From assembly GCA_032433765.1 (NCBI GenBank), contig JAVIAB010000092.1, forward strand, positions 101,576,564 through 101,640,563: 64,000 nucleotides of DNA. Direction: 5' to 3'. Made by a program: the position numbers and the translations under genes. Under the pieces are notes generated by a model. That model did not search any database. It saw nothing but the letters and a program-made list of their open reading frames with translations, and was not told the DNA's origin. Source of the DNA: Megaustenia siamemsis (Eukaryota; Mollusca; Gastropoda; Stylommatophora; Ariophantidae). How positions within the stretch are numbered: the stretch's first letter is position 1; the number at the start of each line of letters is the position of its first letter. Below are positions 45,551 to 55,822 of this stretch, one piece after another.

Positions 45551-45787
45551 CCCGTCACGTCAAGTGTCGTGTATACTGAATATGGTGTTAGTGAACATAA
45601 TTTGTATAGACCTTCGGCACATGATTTTTGAGGTAATGTGGTCGATATTACGCCGTGTCGCTTTACTTTTCCATAGAAAAAATCCGGTACTCATTTAAGG
45701 CTGGGTGAGCCGGAAGACTTCGATCAGGATCGAATTGCTCTAGTCCTTTTAGTCCAGTTCACTAATCACTGAGCTATGGTGGCTCTC
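45551..45787 (-). mobile_element. SINE family A copy, diverged
   Basis: The minus strand starts agccaccatagctcagtgat, with a box B-like region changed to gatcctgatcg. The rest follows the family to gtgacgggg. Several small deletions. Confidence 0.8.
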
Positions 45788-45924
45788 TATATTTTATAGG
45801 TAGATGAGAATGAGATCGCTGTCAGTTTACATTTCAGAGTTAAGGTTGATGACAATGAATATAAGGGATTTGAGTGTGCCAGAGTTTCAGGGGCTTGGTA
45901 TATTATACTTTGTTTTCTTAATGT

Positions 45925-46295
45925 AAGGGAAGTAGACGATGAAAAGACGATCAGATGCTACAGAGATATAATTTCTCACAAGAATGTTGAGGGTTTCCTG
46001 GCCAGCTAAAAATTCCAATGAGGAGTTTCTCAAAGAGGCCAACACAAAAATGGAGCTGCTAAAAAACACCAGAAAGAAACAATTGCCATTTTTTCGCATT
46101 CATCATGAGAAGATGAAAGTTGGAATACTAGGCTACAACTGGAAAAATACAACGGAAAGAGAGATCGCGGGCGACAAAGAGAGAATATACTCAATAGCTT
46201 GTTGTCGTTACATGGAAAAGCCGCCGATATACTTTGACAGAAAATTTTAGAAATTCATGATCCCCTACAACAACAAGTATGGCACATGATGGTGA
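45925..46295 (+). pseudogene. RTE-like LINE 3' fragment
   Basis: The frame at 45984-46250 gives MLRVSWPAKNSNEEFLKEANTK followed by an FFRIHHEK segment (GHVMRR equivalent, decayed) and a long lysine-rich tail. The 3' end has ggcacatgatggtgatg. Same family as 31000-31690. Confidence 0.7.
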
Positions 46296-46329
46296 TGCGA
46301 TGTGATTATACTGCTCTAGTAAAAAATTT

Positions 46330-46530
46330 TCTTCTTCTTCCTTTCAGCTCCCTGTGGAGCATAGGTCTTCAACAAACACTTTCCAAGTCGTTCTGTTTCT
46401 TGCCATTCTTTTAAGTTCATTCCATATCTTCATCTCTGTTTCTGTCTTCTCCAAGAATTCTTTGATCTTCCTCTTTGTCTTTTCCCCTGGGGATTCCAAA
46501 AAAGGGTCTGTTATGTAATACTCTCAGTTG
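46330..46530 (-). pseudogene. LINE C-terminal fragment
   Basis: The minus strand shows the FWNPQGKRQRGR-like segment, a broken arginine-tryptophan helix and the end near tatgctccacagggagctga. Matches 22745-22975. Confidence 0.6.
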
Positions 46531-46534
46531 GCTT

Positions 46535-47285
46535 ACGCAGTGTGTGTCCTTTGCAGCGCCATCGTCTTCAGTAAACATTTTTACCAGACAAAGGAAAAAA
46601 AAAGAGCAAAAGTAAACATTTTAACCAGACAAAAAATCTCAGGTTATAAGACAAAGACAAATCAGGCAGGACCTCATTCGAATATAAGGACGTACATCAA
46701 TCTACCTACCTTGATGAAATAAATGCTTAAGTTGTAAAATACGACCACATGCCCGGAAAAAAAAATTCACTGGAATAAGCTATCTCTTTGTTACAATCGT
46801 TTTCAGTCTAAATCTTTGTAAACTTCTACTGCTCGTTGTTGCGTATTAAAAACATAAGCTTTTATCTGTATGATTATTCACTGGCGGCTAAACAGAAACT
46901 TAAGGATAACGCTAAATTATTGATTTGATATGTAGGTGCTCCGAATTTTCTATAGTCGTCTAGTTTGATACGTTTGTGTATGTATTTGTGTGTTATTGGA
47001 CCAACACACTTGATATTTTCTAGAGGCCGTTGAGTGTCAAGGATAACAATCTGGCAGATTGTATTTGCACGTCTAGTTCTTTTGACGGGTTGTTCTGTCA
47101 GTTGAACACTACACGTGTCTGTTTCCTATTTCGGGTAATCTGTGTTTGCCCTTTTCGTTGATTTATCTCAGCACTGTTACTGTATTTGTTTTCCTGTTAT
47201 CATTTAGGATCATCTGTCGCTTAAGTGCTTCTACTAATGTTTGTGTGAAATATGTGACATATATATAAATGTATGTATGTCTGTA
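46535..47285. other. No recognisable gene
   Basis: AT-rich, no motif identified. Confidence 0.4.
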
Positions 47286-47287
47286 TG

Positions 47288-47690
47288 TGCGTGGAACGAA
47301 TTCAAAACAAACAAAGAAATTAGAGAACTCGCCAATCATCCACTAATATCTTCAGTAATCAAGAAAAGACGATGGTCATATGTTGGACATGTGATGAGGT
47401 GAGATAATAATCGAATAACAAAGCAAGCCCTCATGTGGGTAAACAACAAGTAAGAGGAAAAGAGGCCGTTCCAGAGAGACACTGAGAAGAACATTGATCA
47501 GAAAGACAAGAGCAGCAGGAATCGGCTCACTCAATGAGATAGAGTTGCTTGCACAGAACAAATGGCGAGATTTGATAACTATCTTTAGATGGTTTGAAAA
47601 CTGCTAGAATAAAAATTTAGATAAGAGAAAGAGTATCTGGGTCTATGCCCTATGGGCCGGCTACGGCTCGAATGGTCAATAGATAGATAG
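47288..47690 (+). pseudogene. RTE-like LINE 3' end (family of 4859-6310)
   Basis: Nucleotide-level match to the 3' 400 bp of the LINE at 4859-6310: gtggaacgaattcaaaacaa, aaagacgatggtcatatgtt, ccctatgggccggctacggc. It ends in a tagatagatag tail that runs into the GTAT microsatellite. An extra base near 47440 breaks the frame. Confidence 0.85.
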
Positions 47691-47828
47691 ATGTCTGTAC
47701 GTATGTCCGTACGTATGTATGTATGTATGTATGTATGTATGTATGTATGTATGTATGTATGTATGTTTGTTTGTCTGTATGTTAGTATGTCAGTATGTAT
47801 GTCTGTATATATGTATGTATGTATATCA

Positions 47829-47889
<61 letters not shown>

Positions 47890-47890
47890 T
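47691..47890. repeat. (GTAT)n and (TA)n microsatellites
   Basis: Starts directly at the tail of the LINE 3' end, suggesting expansion of the LINE tail. GTAT repeats, then about 28 TA units. All ORFs here are artefacts. Confidence 0.95.
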
Positions 47891-47925
47891 GCTCATACAT
47901 GTATATATGTATGTATATTTAGTCT

Positions 47926-48117
47926 TTAGTTCGAATTGGCGTCATCGCAGTCGCGACATTCCCATATCCGCTCAGTCGCTCGATCCAGCAGCCATCGAAG
48001 CGTTCGTCTATTGATTGTTCCCGTCCTGCATTCAGTAAACGTATTGCTTTCTTTGCCACTGAGGATGTTTTTCCTTTGTATGTCTGTGCATGTATTTATG
48101 TACTGTCTTTGTTTCAC
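47926..48117 (-). pseudogene. RNase H-LINE C-terminal tail, divergent family member
   Basis: The minus-strand frame gives RTGTINRRTLRWLLDRATERIW and [11 protein letters not shown], which parallels HRTGVVSRWTLRKLLWRGSEHL and CSECNDDDQQ of the elements at 1-1010. Only about 45 residues are retained. Confidence 0.65.
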
Positions 48118-48334
48118 AGTGTCAGTAAAAGTGATATAACTTTGTTATCGTTGATTGCGCAAGTGAGAAGATCAGTGTTTTTGATTCACTCAGGCAGCAT
48201 CAGTCTTTATACCTTCGACGATTCTGCGAGATTGAAAGAGTGATGTTACCTTGTTCTACTGTTAGCATTGCTAACGTCCGCGATAGACGGAGTGGATGGT
48301 GTGTACATATTAATAAGAAGAGAATTCTATATAA

Positions 48335-48460
48335 GCATATATATATATATATATGCATGCATTTATGTACTAATGTATTCGTACGTATATGTCTGTATGT
48401 GTGCATGTATGTATGTATGTATGTGTGTATGCATGTTTGTATGTATATAAGTATGTTTTT
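48335..48460. repeat. (TA)n and (GTAT)n microsatellite
   Basis: TA run at 48338-48355, then imperfect GTAT repeats. No coding meaning. Confidence 0.9.
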
Positions 48461-48632
48461 ATATTTTTTGGAAGATGGATTATGAGACACTTAAATAATA
48501 ACATACTTTTGTAATTTTCACAATTCCGGGATATCAAAAGAATAAAGTAGCTTTACCTTCAGTTTCTATTCGAGTATGGCATAGGTTCTATGGTGGTAGC
48601 TAATGATGTGTATTTGGTTATGGATAATATAA

Positions 48633-48887
48633 GCAGCCGAGATAGCTCAGTGGTTAATGAACTGGGCTACAAAGGACAAGAGGTCGGGTTCGATCCTGAT
48701 CGACGGCTTCCGGGTTCAGCCAGTCTTAAATGGGTGCCGGATTTTTTTCCGGGAAAGTAAAGCGCACCGGTGTAATACCGACCACATTACCTTAAAAATC
48801 ATGTGCCGAAGTTCTGTAAAAGTTATGGTCACTAACACCATATTTCCTATACACCACTTGGCGTGACGGGACACTTTATACTTTTAC
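48633..48887 (+). mobile_element. SINE family A copy
   Basis: Starts gcagccgagatagctcagtg, with box A tagctcagtgg and box B ggttcgatcctg. The body landmarks and the end ggcgtgacgggacactttat are present. A clear target duplication was not found. Confidence 0.85.
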
Positions 48888-48889
48888 TT

Positions 48890-49456
48890 CACATTTTAAT
48901 ATGAAGGCATTGAAAACTATTTTGTTGTTGTTATATTAACCGGCTGTCATGACTTAGTTACACGAGGGCACTATCGAGCAAAGAAAGGTGGATATATAGA
49001 TTGGTGTACATTCCAGGAGAGATGGGACTTCGAATTATTTCTGTATTTTACATTACAACAAACCCCATCTTGTGTTGTGAAAACGCAATCCTCTTCTTAA
49101 ACCGACGAGTTATCTAATTCATGTTTTGACTTTTTTTAATGTTCTCTTTCTTTATTGTCTTTCTTTCTCTCTTCCCCCCCGTACTCTTCCTCCCTATCTT
49201 TTTCATTCCATTCTCCTTCCTGTTTTCTACTTTCTGTGAAGTCTAGATTACAACAGTTTGTACAAGCACATTCAATAATACTTGTTTGTTTTTGTTCCAG
49301 ATCTGGCCTTCAGTGTATGGTTGCCCATCACTGATATACCATAAACTGAAAATATACACTTTGAACACATAAATTCACATAGGAAATGTACACATGCAGA
49401 ACAGTGCACACTTTCACATACACATTCACTTGAATTAAAAAAATCCACACGCTAAT

Positions 49457-49507
<51 letters not shown>

Positions 49508-50085
49508 AGAGGTGCATAACAGAGAAATATACACGCACAGGTTTATGCTCATATCAAATACACCTTACCACATTCACTATAAATACATACAGTTAAGTTT
49601 ATAAGTTAAATAAATATACACACAGGTGCAAAATTGCGTGCAAATAGGTATATACCTGTCTACTCACATCATGCACAAACATTCTCAGACACTCACACAT
49701 ATACCACTTTAGACACGCTTCTGTTATTGAACCAGTCACGTGAAGCATAATAGACACGTTCCCCTCATTTGGCTCAAGGACACCAAATGTAGTCCAGCTG
49801 TTGCTAGAACTGGCTGCTTGATGGTTTTGCGCCAAATCGTGATGGTTTAAAGTCTGACTTTCCTGAAGCAGAAATACGGTCGTTGCACAAGCGTCTTCGT
49901 GAATGTTGCTGTTCACAGCTATTTGTTTCTGTCTCAAATTTATATCTTAATTCTAATCTAAAAAAATTCCGCAGGTGTCCTTAATTTACTACATTACATT
50001 CTTAAAACTGATATTTTATGGGACTGTTTCATAATTTATGACTTCTCATAAAAATGTGATTTTTAATAAAACGTCTACCCGATAA
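48890..50085. other. No recognisable gene; (TA)n at 49458-49503
   Basis: AT-rich with a 46-bp pure TA run. A minus-strand frame of 112 codons (49599-49937) has no recognisable features. Confidence 0.45.
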
Positions 50086-50089
50086 AGTC

Positions 50090-50290
50090 ACCAGCGATGT
50101 ACTTATCAAGGGAACATTTAGGGGAATGGTTCACAACAGTTGGAGTTCGGCAAGGCTGCTTAATCTTTCTTAGAAGAGGTAGACAAAGAAATAGATAGGA
50201 AGATTACATGAAAGAATAAACAGGCCTCAATTTTGCTAGTTACTGAAATGAAGATAAATGGCAAAGGTTGATGAAGTCTGTCAAAGGTGC
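50090..50290 (+). pseudogene. LINE remnant joining RT motif to C-terminus
   Basis: ttggagttcggcaaggctgc encodes the RT motif GVRQGC. Only a few codons later (from 50165) the sequence reads RRGRQR, an interrupted WED-like helix, KE*TGLNF, DKWQRLM and GAPTTQRV, the extreme C-terminus of the same kind of LINE. Several hundred codons are deleted between them. Confidence 0.65.
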
Positions 50291-50960
50291 CCCAACAACT
50301 CAAAGGGTTATGGTGTGGAGAAGAAAATGGAGAAAGAAAACGGGAAGAAGAAACTGAAAAGAGAAAGAGAGAGGAAGGTGGAGAGGATGAGAGAGTGGGG
50401 GAGGAAGAAGGTGAAATAGAAGAAGAGGGAAGGTAAGAGAAAGCGTGAATGGAACAGAAGGAGAAAAGGAAGAGGCAAAGATAGAGGGAGAGTGAGAAGA
50501 AGAGGAAGAGAGAAAGAGAAATGGAGAGAGAGAGAAGAGGACAGGAAGGGATAGGAGAAGAAGATGAAGAGGGAAAGAGAGAGGGAGAGAGAGAGGGAGA
50601 GAGAGAGAGAAGAAAAGGAATGTAGAAAAAAAGCAGAAGAAGAAAAAAAGACGGAAAAAAAGAAAGCGGGGAGAGGGAGAGAGAAGATGAAGGAGAAGAA
50701 AATGATGATGAAGCAGAAGTGGAAGAGGAAGAAAGAGAAGCAAGCGGAAGAAGAATATGATGAACTAGAAGAAGAGGAAATGGAAGAAGTGGAAAAGGAG
50801 AAGGACGAAGAAGGAAGCAACAGAAGCAGAAAAATAAGAATAATACAAAGAAGAGGAAGAACAAGAATAAAAGTAAAGATAAAAATGGAAATAAGAAGAA
50901 AAAGAATATAAAAGAATAATAATGATAAGAAAAAACAAAAATAAGAAGAAGGCATATAAG
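50291..50960. repeat. Polypurine tract of about 650 bp
   Basis: From about 50330 to 50950 the plus strand is almost entirely A and G, with scattered T and very few C, in irregular gaaga/gagaga/aagaag patterns. It begins immediately after a LINE 3' end. The overlapping frames of up to 234 codons on both strands (Ser/Leu/Phe-rich or Lys/Glu/Arg-rich) are compositional artefacts. Confidence 0.9.
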
Positions 50961-51044
50961 TAGAATGTGAAGAAACTTTCGCAGACTAATTACGCTACAT
51001 GGAACGTTTTAAGAACACTTTCTGGAGCGATATATTTCATTTGT

Positions 51045-51059
51045 AATTTCTCTCTCTCG

Positions 51060-51095
<36 letters not shown>

Positions 51096-51135
51096 GCGAT
51101 CAGGACTCAATCAGAGTAGGATTCCAGACTCTCAC
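51045..51135 (+). repeat. Microsatellite-tailed interspersed repeat, opposite orientation
   Basis: (CT)n, then ctgcgatcaggactcaatca and gagtaggattccagactctc; its reverse complement matches 35125-35230. Confidence 0.7.
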
Positions 51136-51139
51136 ATGA

Positions 51140-52030
51140 AGACAGCTGTCTGTTTAAGTGAATTGATCGACCCCACAGAAAGAACATCATTATTAGAGTC
51201 TGTTAGATCCACTCTGATTGAATACCTGTTAAAACGTTGCACTGTGTTCTGCGCCAGTGGCCCAGTGCATTCGATTTCAACCAGCAGTTTATTCAGGTTT
51301 GCTTTCCTTAGCCTTTGATTGTCCCCAATCTTCCTGCAAGGCAGCAGATTGTCTTTTCTGTAGGAGGATTCTGCCCTTAGATGTAATAAAAAAATGTTTC
51401 AAAAACACGCTTTCTTCTAATCAATGTGAATGTGCTGTAAAAGAAACATATGCAAAGAAGCGACATAATTAAAATATAAGTACTGAACAGCTGTGTGATA
51501 AATACCAAGATTTATCACTGCTCCGTTAATGTTCCGTCATCTCTCTCTTCATGGTTGGTGTAATGGGTTAAGCCTTGATAAATGTATTGGGCGAAGCATG
51601 TTGTTTGATTGTTTCTTCTGGAACTCTGGTGTCAGCATACATATGGGAGAGGTGTCGCTAGTGACCTGCTCAACTAAAGATACAGGTCGCGTTCATTTCC
51701 CATCGACCGAATTTATGGAGGCTGGTTAAGCTGTTAATATGTACCAGATTTGTCTTTTTCAGTGATAATCATATTGTCGACAGTATTATAGTTTTAAAAA
51801 AAGGTACTGATGGTAAAAGAAACGTGCGCAAAATAGCCTGTATATTATATAAATACAATAAAACGCAATACAATGTAACAATGCAATGCATTACAGTTTA
51901 TAAATTAAATAATTTATATATAACAATAAATTAAAACATTACATATGATAGTAATATAACATAATAATATAATAATTAATTATTATTGTTTTCCTTTTTA
52001 TTATAATTACCAACTATTAATAATAAAATA
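51140..52030. other. No recognisable gene
   Basis: Unassigned; 51840-52030 is extremely AT-rich. Confidence 0.4.
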
Positions 52031-52034
52031 TATA

Positions 52035-52530
52035 TTGAATTTTCGAGCCGTGGTCGGCCCATAGGGCATAGACCCAGATACTCTTTCTCTTTTTCTAAAT
52101 TTTCTTCTAGCAGTCTCAATTCTTAATTAAAAAAAATATTTATCAAATCACGCCATTTGTCTCTGTTCTGTGCAAGCATATCGATCTCTTCGAGGGAGCC
52201 GATTCCTGCTGCCTTTGCTTCTCTGATCAATATCTATTTGGATCAGCTTCTTTTTCTCCTATCTGTTGTTTCCCACATGAGGGTTTGCTTTGCTTTTCAG
52301 TTACTTTTTCTTCTCATCACATGTCCAACGCTTTTTCTTGATTACTGAAGATATTGGTGGTTGATTGGCGATTTCTCTAATTTCCTCGTTTGTTTTGAAT
52401 TCTTCCCATGCTTTACCAAGTATTTTCCTTAGACATTTATTTTCGAATGCGTTCAACTGTGTTTCTGTCTTTTGTTGTTTTCCAGCTCAGGCATGCATGT
52501 ATAAGAGTTGATAGTACGTTTGATTTGAAT
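52035..52530 (-). pseudogene. RTE-like LINE 3' end (family of 4859-6310)
   Basis: The minus strand matches the 3' ~480 bp of the intact-ORF LINE: the gccctatgggccgacc UTR signature near 52060, the glycine-serine-leucine segment near 52200, the wsyvghvm-equivalent at 52310-52340 and the ceswktt equivalent near 52480. More diverged than the copy at 47288. Confidence 0.75.
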
Positions 52531-53335
52531 AGTCAAAGTTTTTTATTTAAAAAAAATAATTAGTGATAATATTAAAGATAAATTTAAAAAGAAAAACATT
52601 TCTAAAAAAAAGTGTGATAGGAACTGTGATTAATAAAGAAATTTTTAAAAATTATCGGAAGGAGGGCAAGCAGTGGAGAAGTTGAGGGAAGGATAAATAG
52701 ATGGGATAGATACTGAATTTACATGAAATCGTTTCCAATCACCTTTCATTCTACCTCAAGACAACGAAATCCTTCCTGGCACAATTTTTGATTTGGTAAA
52801 ATGTAGTTCATTTGCGGACTATTTGGTAGATGTGACGTAATGCTATTGTTTGATGAGAAACTGTAATTTCCTGACAGTAATGAGGACACGCGTTGCCAAG
52901 CGACAAAGTGTGTTTCACTTTATTAGTCTACCAGTTTCGAGGAAGTGCGCACTAATCCCATACATACTCAGGCAGACTAAGTGAGTCTGTCCTTTTCTGG
53001 TCACAACAACTTGGATGGGGCAATTATGTTTTAGTTACTGCTTGCTTTGGACTTCAGTTGCGATAATGTCGATAAATGGAAGTAATTTGCGATACAAATT
53101 GCAAACCAGTGATGGATGGAATGTTATCAGTATCAATAAAATTAAAATTACTGAAGGCGTATAAGCAGCGTGTGGATTTCAAAGTTTTCATAATAATTAC
53201 ACATATGAATAATTATATTAACAATCATCATTTACAATTACCGTACCTAATGACTTTCGTCATTGTCTTATTTCATAAATTTGTGTCTGTTCAACTGTTC
53301 ATCAATTCTGAAGCGTAAATCCCATCGTGTTTACT
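52531..53335. other. No recognisable gene
   Basis: AT-rich; nothing identified. Confidence 0.4.
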
Positions 53336-53337
53336 CT

Positions 53338-53550
53338 CCGCTGGCAGAAATGGGTACCGGTGCAGTACTCTGGGAAGGTGAGGAATACCATCTCGCATCA
53401 TGAGTTTCAATGCTTGAAGCGACACTATCCAGAAGTCTCCGAACATTTCTGGATAGGCAGCCGAGCACATATTGGTGGAAACTCGCGTGCTAATACGCCA
53501 ATTCAAGTCTCGTACTTTGCCTTCACATTTACCTTTACCTTTAATACTAG
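53338..53550 (+). mobile_element. SINE family B copy
   Basis: Matches 18345-18562: ctggcagaaatgggtacc, gggaaggtgaggaat, gaacatttctggataggc, gccgagcacat, caattcaagtctcg and a tail of tttacctttacctt. It abuts the LINE fragment that starts at about 53550. Confidence 0.65.
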
Positions 53551-54020
53551 GTCAAGGCGACATCAAACCTCTATTTATTACTCTAAAAGATTGTCCACTA
53601 GAATCAGTTCAGAAATTTACATATCTTGGATCTACAATTACGCAAACCATTTCTCTAGATGAAGAAATAAACTGTCGAATTGGTAAGGCAGCAACGACCT
53701 TCGACAAACTCACAGAAAAGGCCTGGAACAACACGAAACCAACACTGAAGACTAAACTCTTAGTATATCAAACTTGTGTGCTTAGCACACTACTATATGG
53801 ATCCGAAACCTGGACAACATACTCAAACCAGGAAAAAAGACTAAATGTCTTCCACATGCGATGCCTCCACAAAATAATGCACATCAAATGGCAGGATAAA
53901 ATAACCAACTTAACTGCCCTGCGACGTGCTAACCCCAACAATCAAACCGATGCTCAGATGTCGAAGACTAAGATGGCTGGGGCACGTCCGAAGAATGGAA
54001 GAAAAGCGCATTCCTAGGAA
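53550..54020 (+). pseudogene. LINE post-RT fragment, family of 43370-45026
   Basis: The frame gives GQGDIKPLFITLKDCPLESVQK, FTYLGSTITQTISLDEEINC, TERAWNNTK-like sequence, LLYGSETWTTYS and NVFHMRCLHKIMHIKW, ending in a shifted RRM..KR motif. 5' truncated; a deletion near 53940 disrupts the end. The catalytic FADD region is missing. Confidence 0.78.
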
Positions 54021-54024
54021 AATA

Positions 54025-54190
54025 ATATTAAGTTATTGAGTTATTTGCGGGTCACCATCATTGCACTCCGAACATGTCTATAGGTGTTCAGATCCCCTCC
54101 TCGGCAATTCCTGCAGTGTCCAGCGACTGACGACTCCAGTTCTATGTTTGTTGATAGGTCTTCTTACACAGCCACTAAGTTTCTCATTTC
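54025..54190 (-). pseudogene. RNase H-LINE 3' end (family of 1-1010)
   Basis: The minus strand matches 861-1010: gaactggagtcgtcagtcgc, ctggacactgcagg, gttcggagtgcaatgatg and an ataactca tail. Not attached to the minisatellite here. Confidence 0.75.
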
Positions 54191-54689
54191 TGAAAAGTAA
54201 AAAAGTTACCTTTTGCATAGTTATAAATTTGCATTTCAAACTCGTTGTAATTTAGATATAAATGTTGGCATTTAAAGTCAACAAATTGTCTACTGAGTCT
54301 TCACAAAATTAATAAAGATACGCCTTCCCTTCGGTAATTAATGTCAAGGCCGTGGTGTGTCATGTCGTTCAATAACAATTTAGTTTTGTGCACGGGATTT
54401 TCCTGAAGTTAGTGTTTCTGCAATAGCCAAACTATTTTACGTGAATGAACGACCGCACCAAATTAATGTATATATCCTAAAATGGTGTCAAATTCGAACA
54501 GTGTGAATTTAATATAGCCTAAGGAAGAAAACTTTTAGACTAGATCAAATTTCTCAGGGCAAAAAATATTTCTATAACGTCATCAATATTCTAAGATTGC
54601 ATGCAAATTTTGAAACCAAAATAACAAGCGGTTATCACGCAAAACTAATTCAGGTGTGATTATGAATTTCTGAACGGACTATATTATCT

Positions 54690-54900
54690 TTTCTCAGTGC
54701 TATCCGCGATCTCTCTTTCCTTGTGTTTTGCTAGTTGTAACCAAGTCAGCCATCTTTCCTCATTTTATGATCTTTTCGAAACATTTTAATTGTTTCTTTC
54801 AGATGTTTTACGAACTCTGTTTTTTGTTTGTTTTGGCCTCTTTTAGAACTTCCTTCGTAGTCTTTTTTTGGCTGTCCAAGGAACTCTCAACATTTTTTCT
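54690..54900 (-). pseudogene. RTE-like LINE fragment (family of 31000-31690)
   Basis: The minus strand shows the mlrv-wtakk segment (gagagttccttggacagcca) through to the tagcaaaacacaaggaaaga region; several breaks. Confidence 0.5.
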
Positions 54901-54906
54901 GAAATA

Positions 54907-55012
54907 TACATGCCCATACATACAGAAAGAAGCAAAATATAAAAGTTAAGAGTAAAAATTAAATAATAAAATAAAAATTGTGCGAAATAATGAGAAAAGA
55001 AATATGGAATAT
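54907..55012 (+). repeat. ~105-bp direct repeat, left copy
   Basis: acatgcccatacatacag through cgaaataatgagaaaagaaa and tatggaatat is repeated at 62236-62341 with about 10-15% differences. The pair brackets the Polinton-like region. Confidence 0.75.
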
Positions 55013-55331
55013 CTCGGTGGCCTGTATTCCTAGCTTTGGTGCAATGTAATAACAGTAACTTGCTGTAAGCGACAGAACAATACGTCTACACTCATTGGGC
55101 TTCATTTTAAGGACGAATAATGCAAAATAGTAATGGGAGGGAGGGCAGAAGAAACAAACAGAAGAATTAAAGTCCATTTAATGCAATTAATCTGCAAGCA
55201 TAACTGGACTGAAAGTAAATACATGAAAATAAATGTCTCCACAGATTCGTAAACATAATTTAGAGAGACAACGCTAAATGAAACTATAAGAGAAGAAACT
55301 AAACAAGAATATGCATCATGTTATATGTGGA
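55013..55331. other. No recognisable gene
   Basis: AT-rich spacer before the 51-bp array; nothing identified. Confidence 0.4.
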
Positions 55332-55793
55332 GAAGACGTTGGAATTGCAAGGTGATGTGATCAGAGTGGAAGAAAGAAGACTCCAGACGTTGGAATTGCA
55401 AGGGGATTGATCAGAGTGGAAGAAAGAAGACTCCAGACGTTGGAATTGCAAGGTGATGTGAACAGAGTGGAAGAAAGAAGACTCCAGACGTTGGAATTGC
55501 AAGGTGATGTGATCAGAGTGGAAGAAAGAAGACTCCAGACGTTGGAATTGCAAGGTGATGTGATCAGAGTGGAAGAAAGAAGACTCCAGGCGTTGAAATT
55601 GCAAGGTGATGTGATCAGAGTGTAAGAAAGAAGACTCCAGACGTTGGAATTGCAAGGTGATGTGATCAGAGTGGAAGAAAGAAGACTCCAGACGTTGGAA
55701 TTGCAAGGTGATGTGATCAGAGTGGAAGAAAGAAGACTCCAGACGTTGGAATTGCAAGGTGATGTGATCAGAGTGTAAGAAAGAAGACCTAAA
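55332..55793. repeat. 51-bp tandem repeat, nine copies, next to the integrase gene
   Basis: The unit is gttggaattgcaaggtgatg then tgatcagagtggaagaaaga and agactccagac. Since 51 is 17 codons, the array is open in several frames (a 17-residue repeat on both strands) without being a gene. The second copy is shorter. The array ends 30 bp before the integrase start, so it probably belongs to the terminal region of the Polinton-like element. Confidence 0.9.
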
Positions 55794-55822
55794 AAAAGAA
55801 AGAGCGGAATCCCAACACCAAA

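Noticed and set aside
47585..48014. Tyr/Ile/Val/Cys-rich frames
   Set aside because: Translations of GTAT and TA microsatellites.
50160..50955. Long Ser/Leu/Phe-rich and Lys/Glu/Arg-rich frames
   Set aside because: Products of a polypurine tract read in several frames on both strands; no domain.
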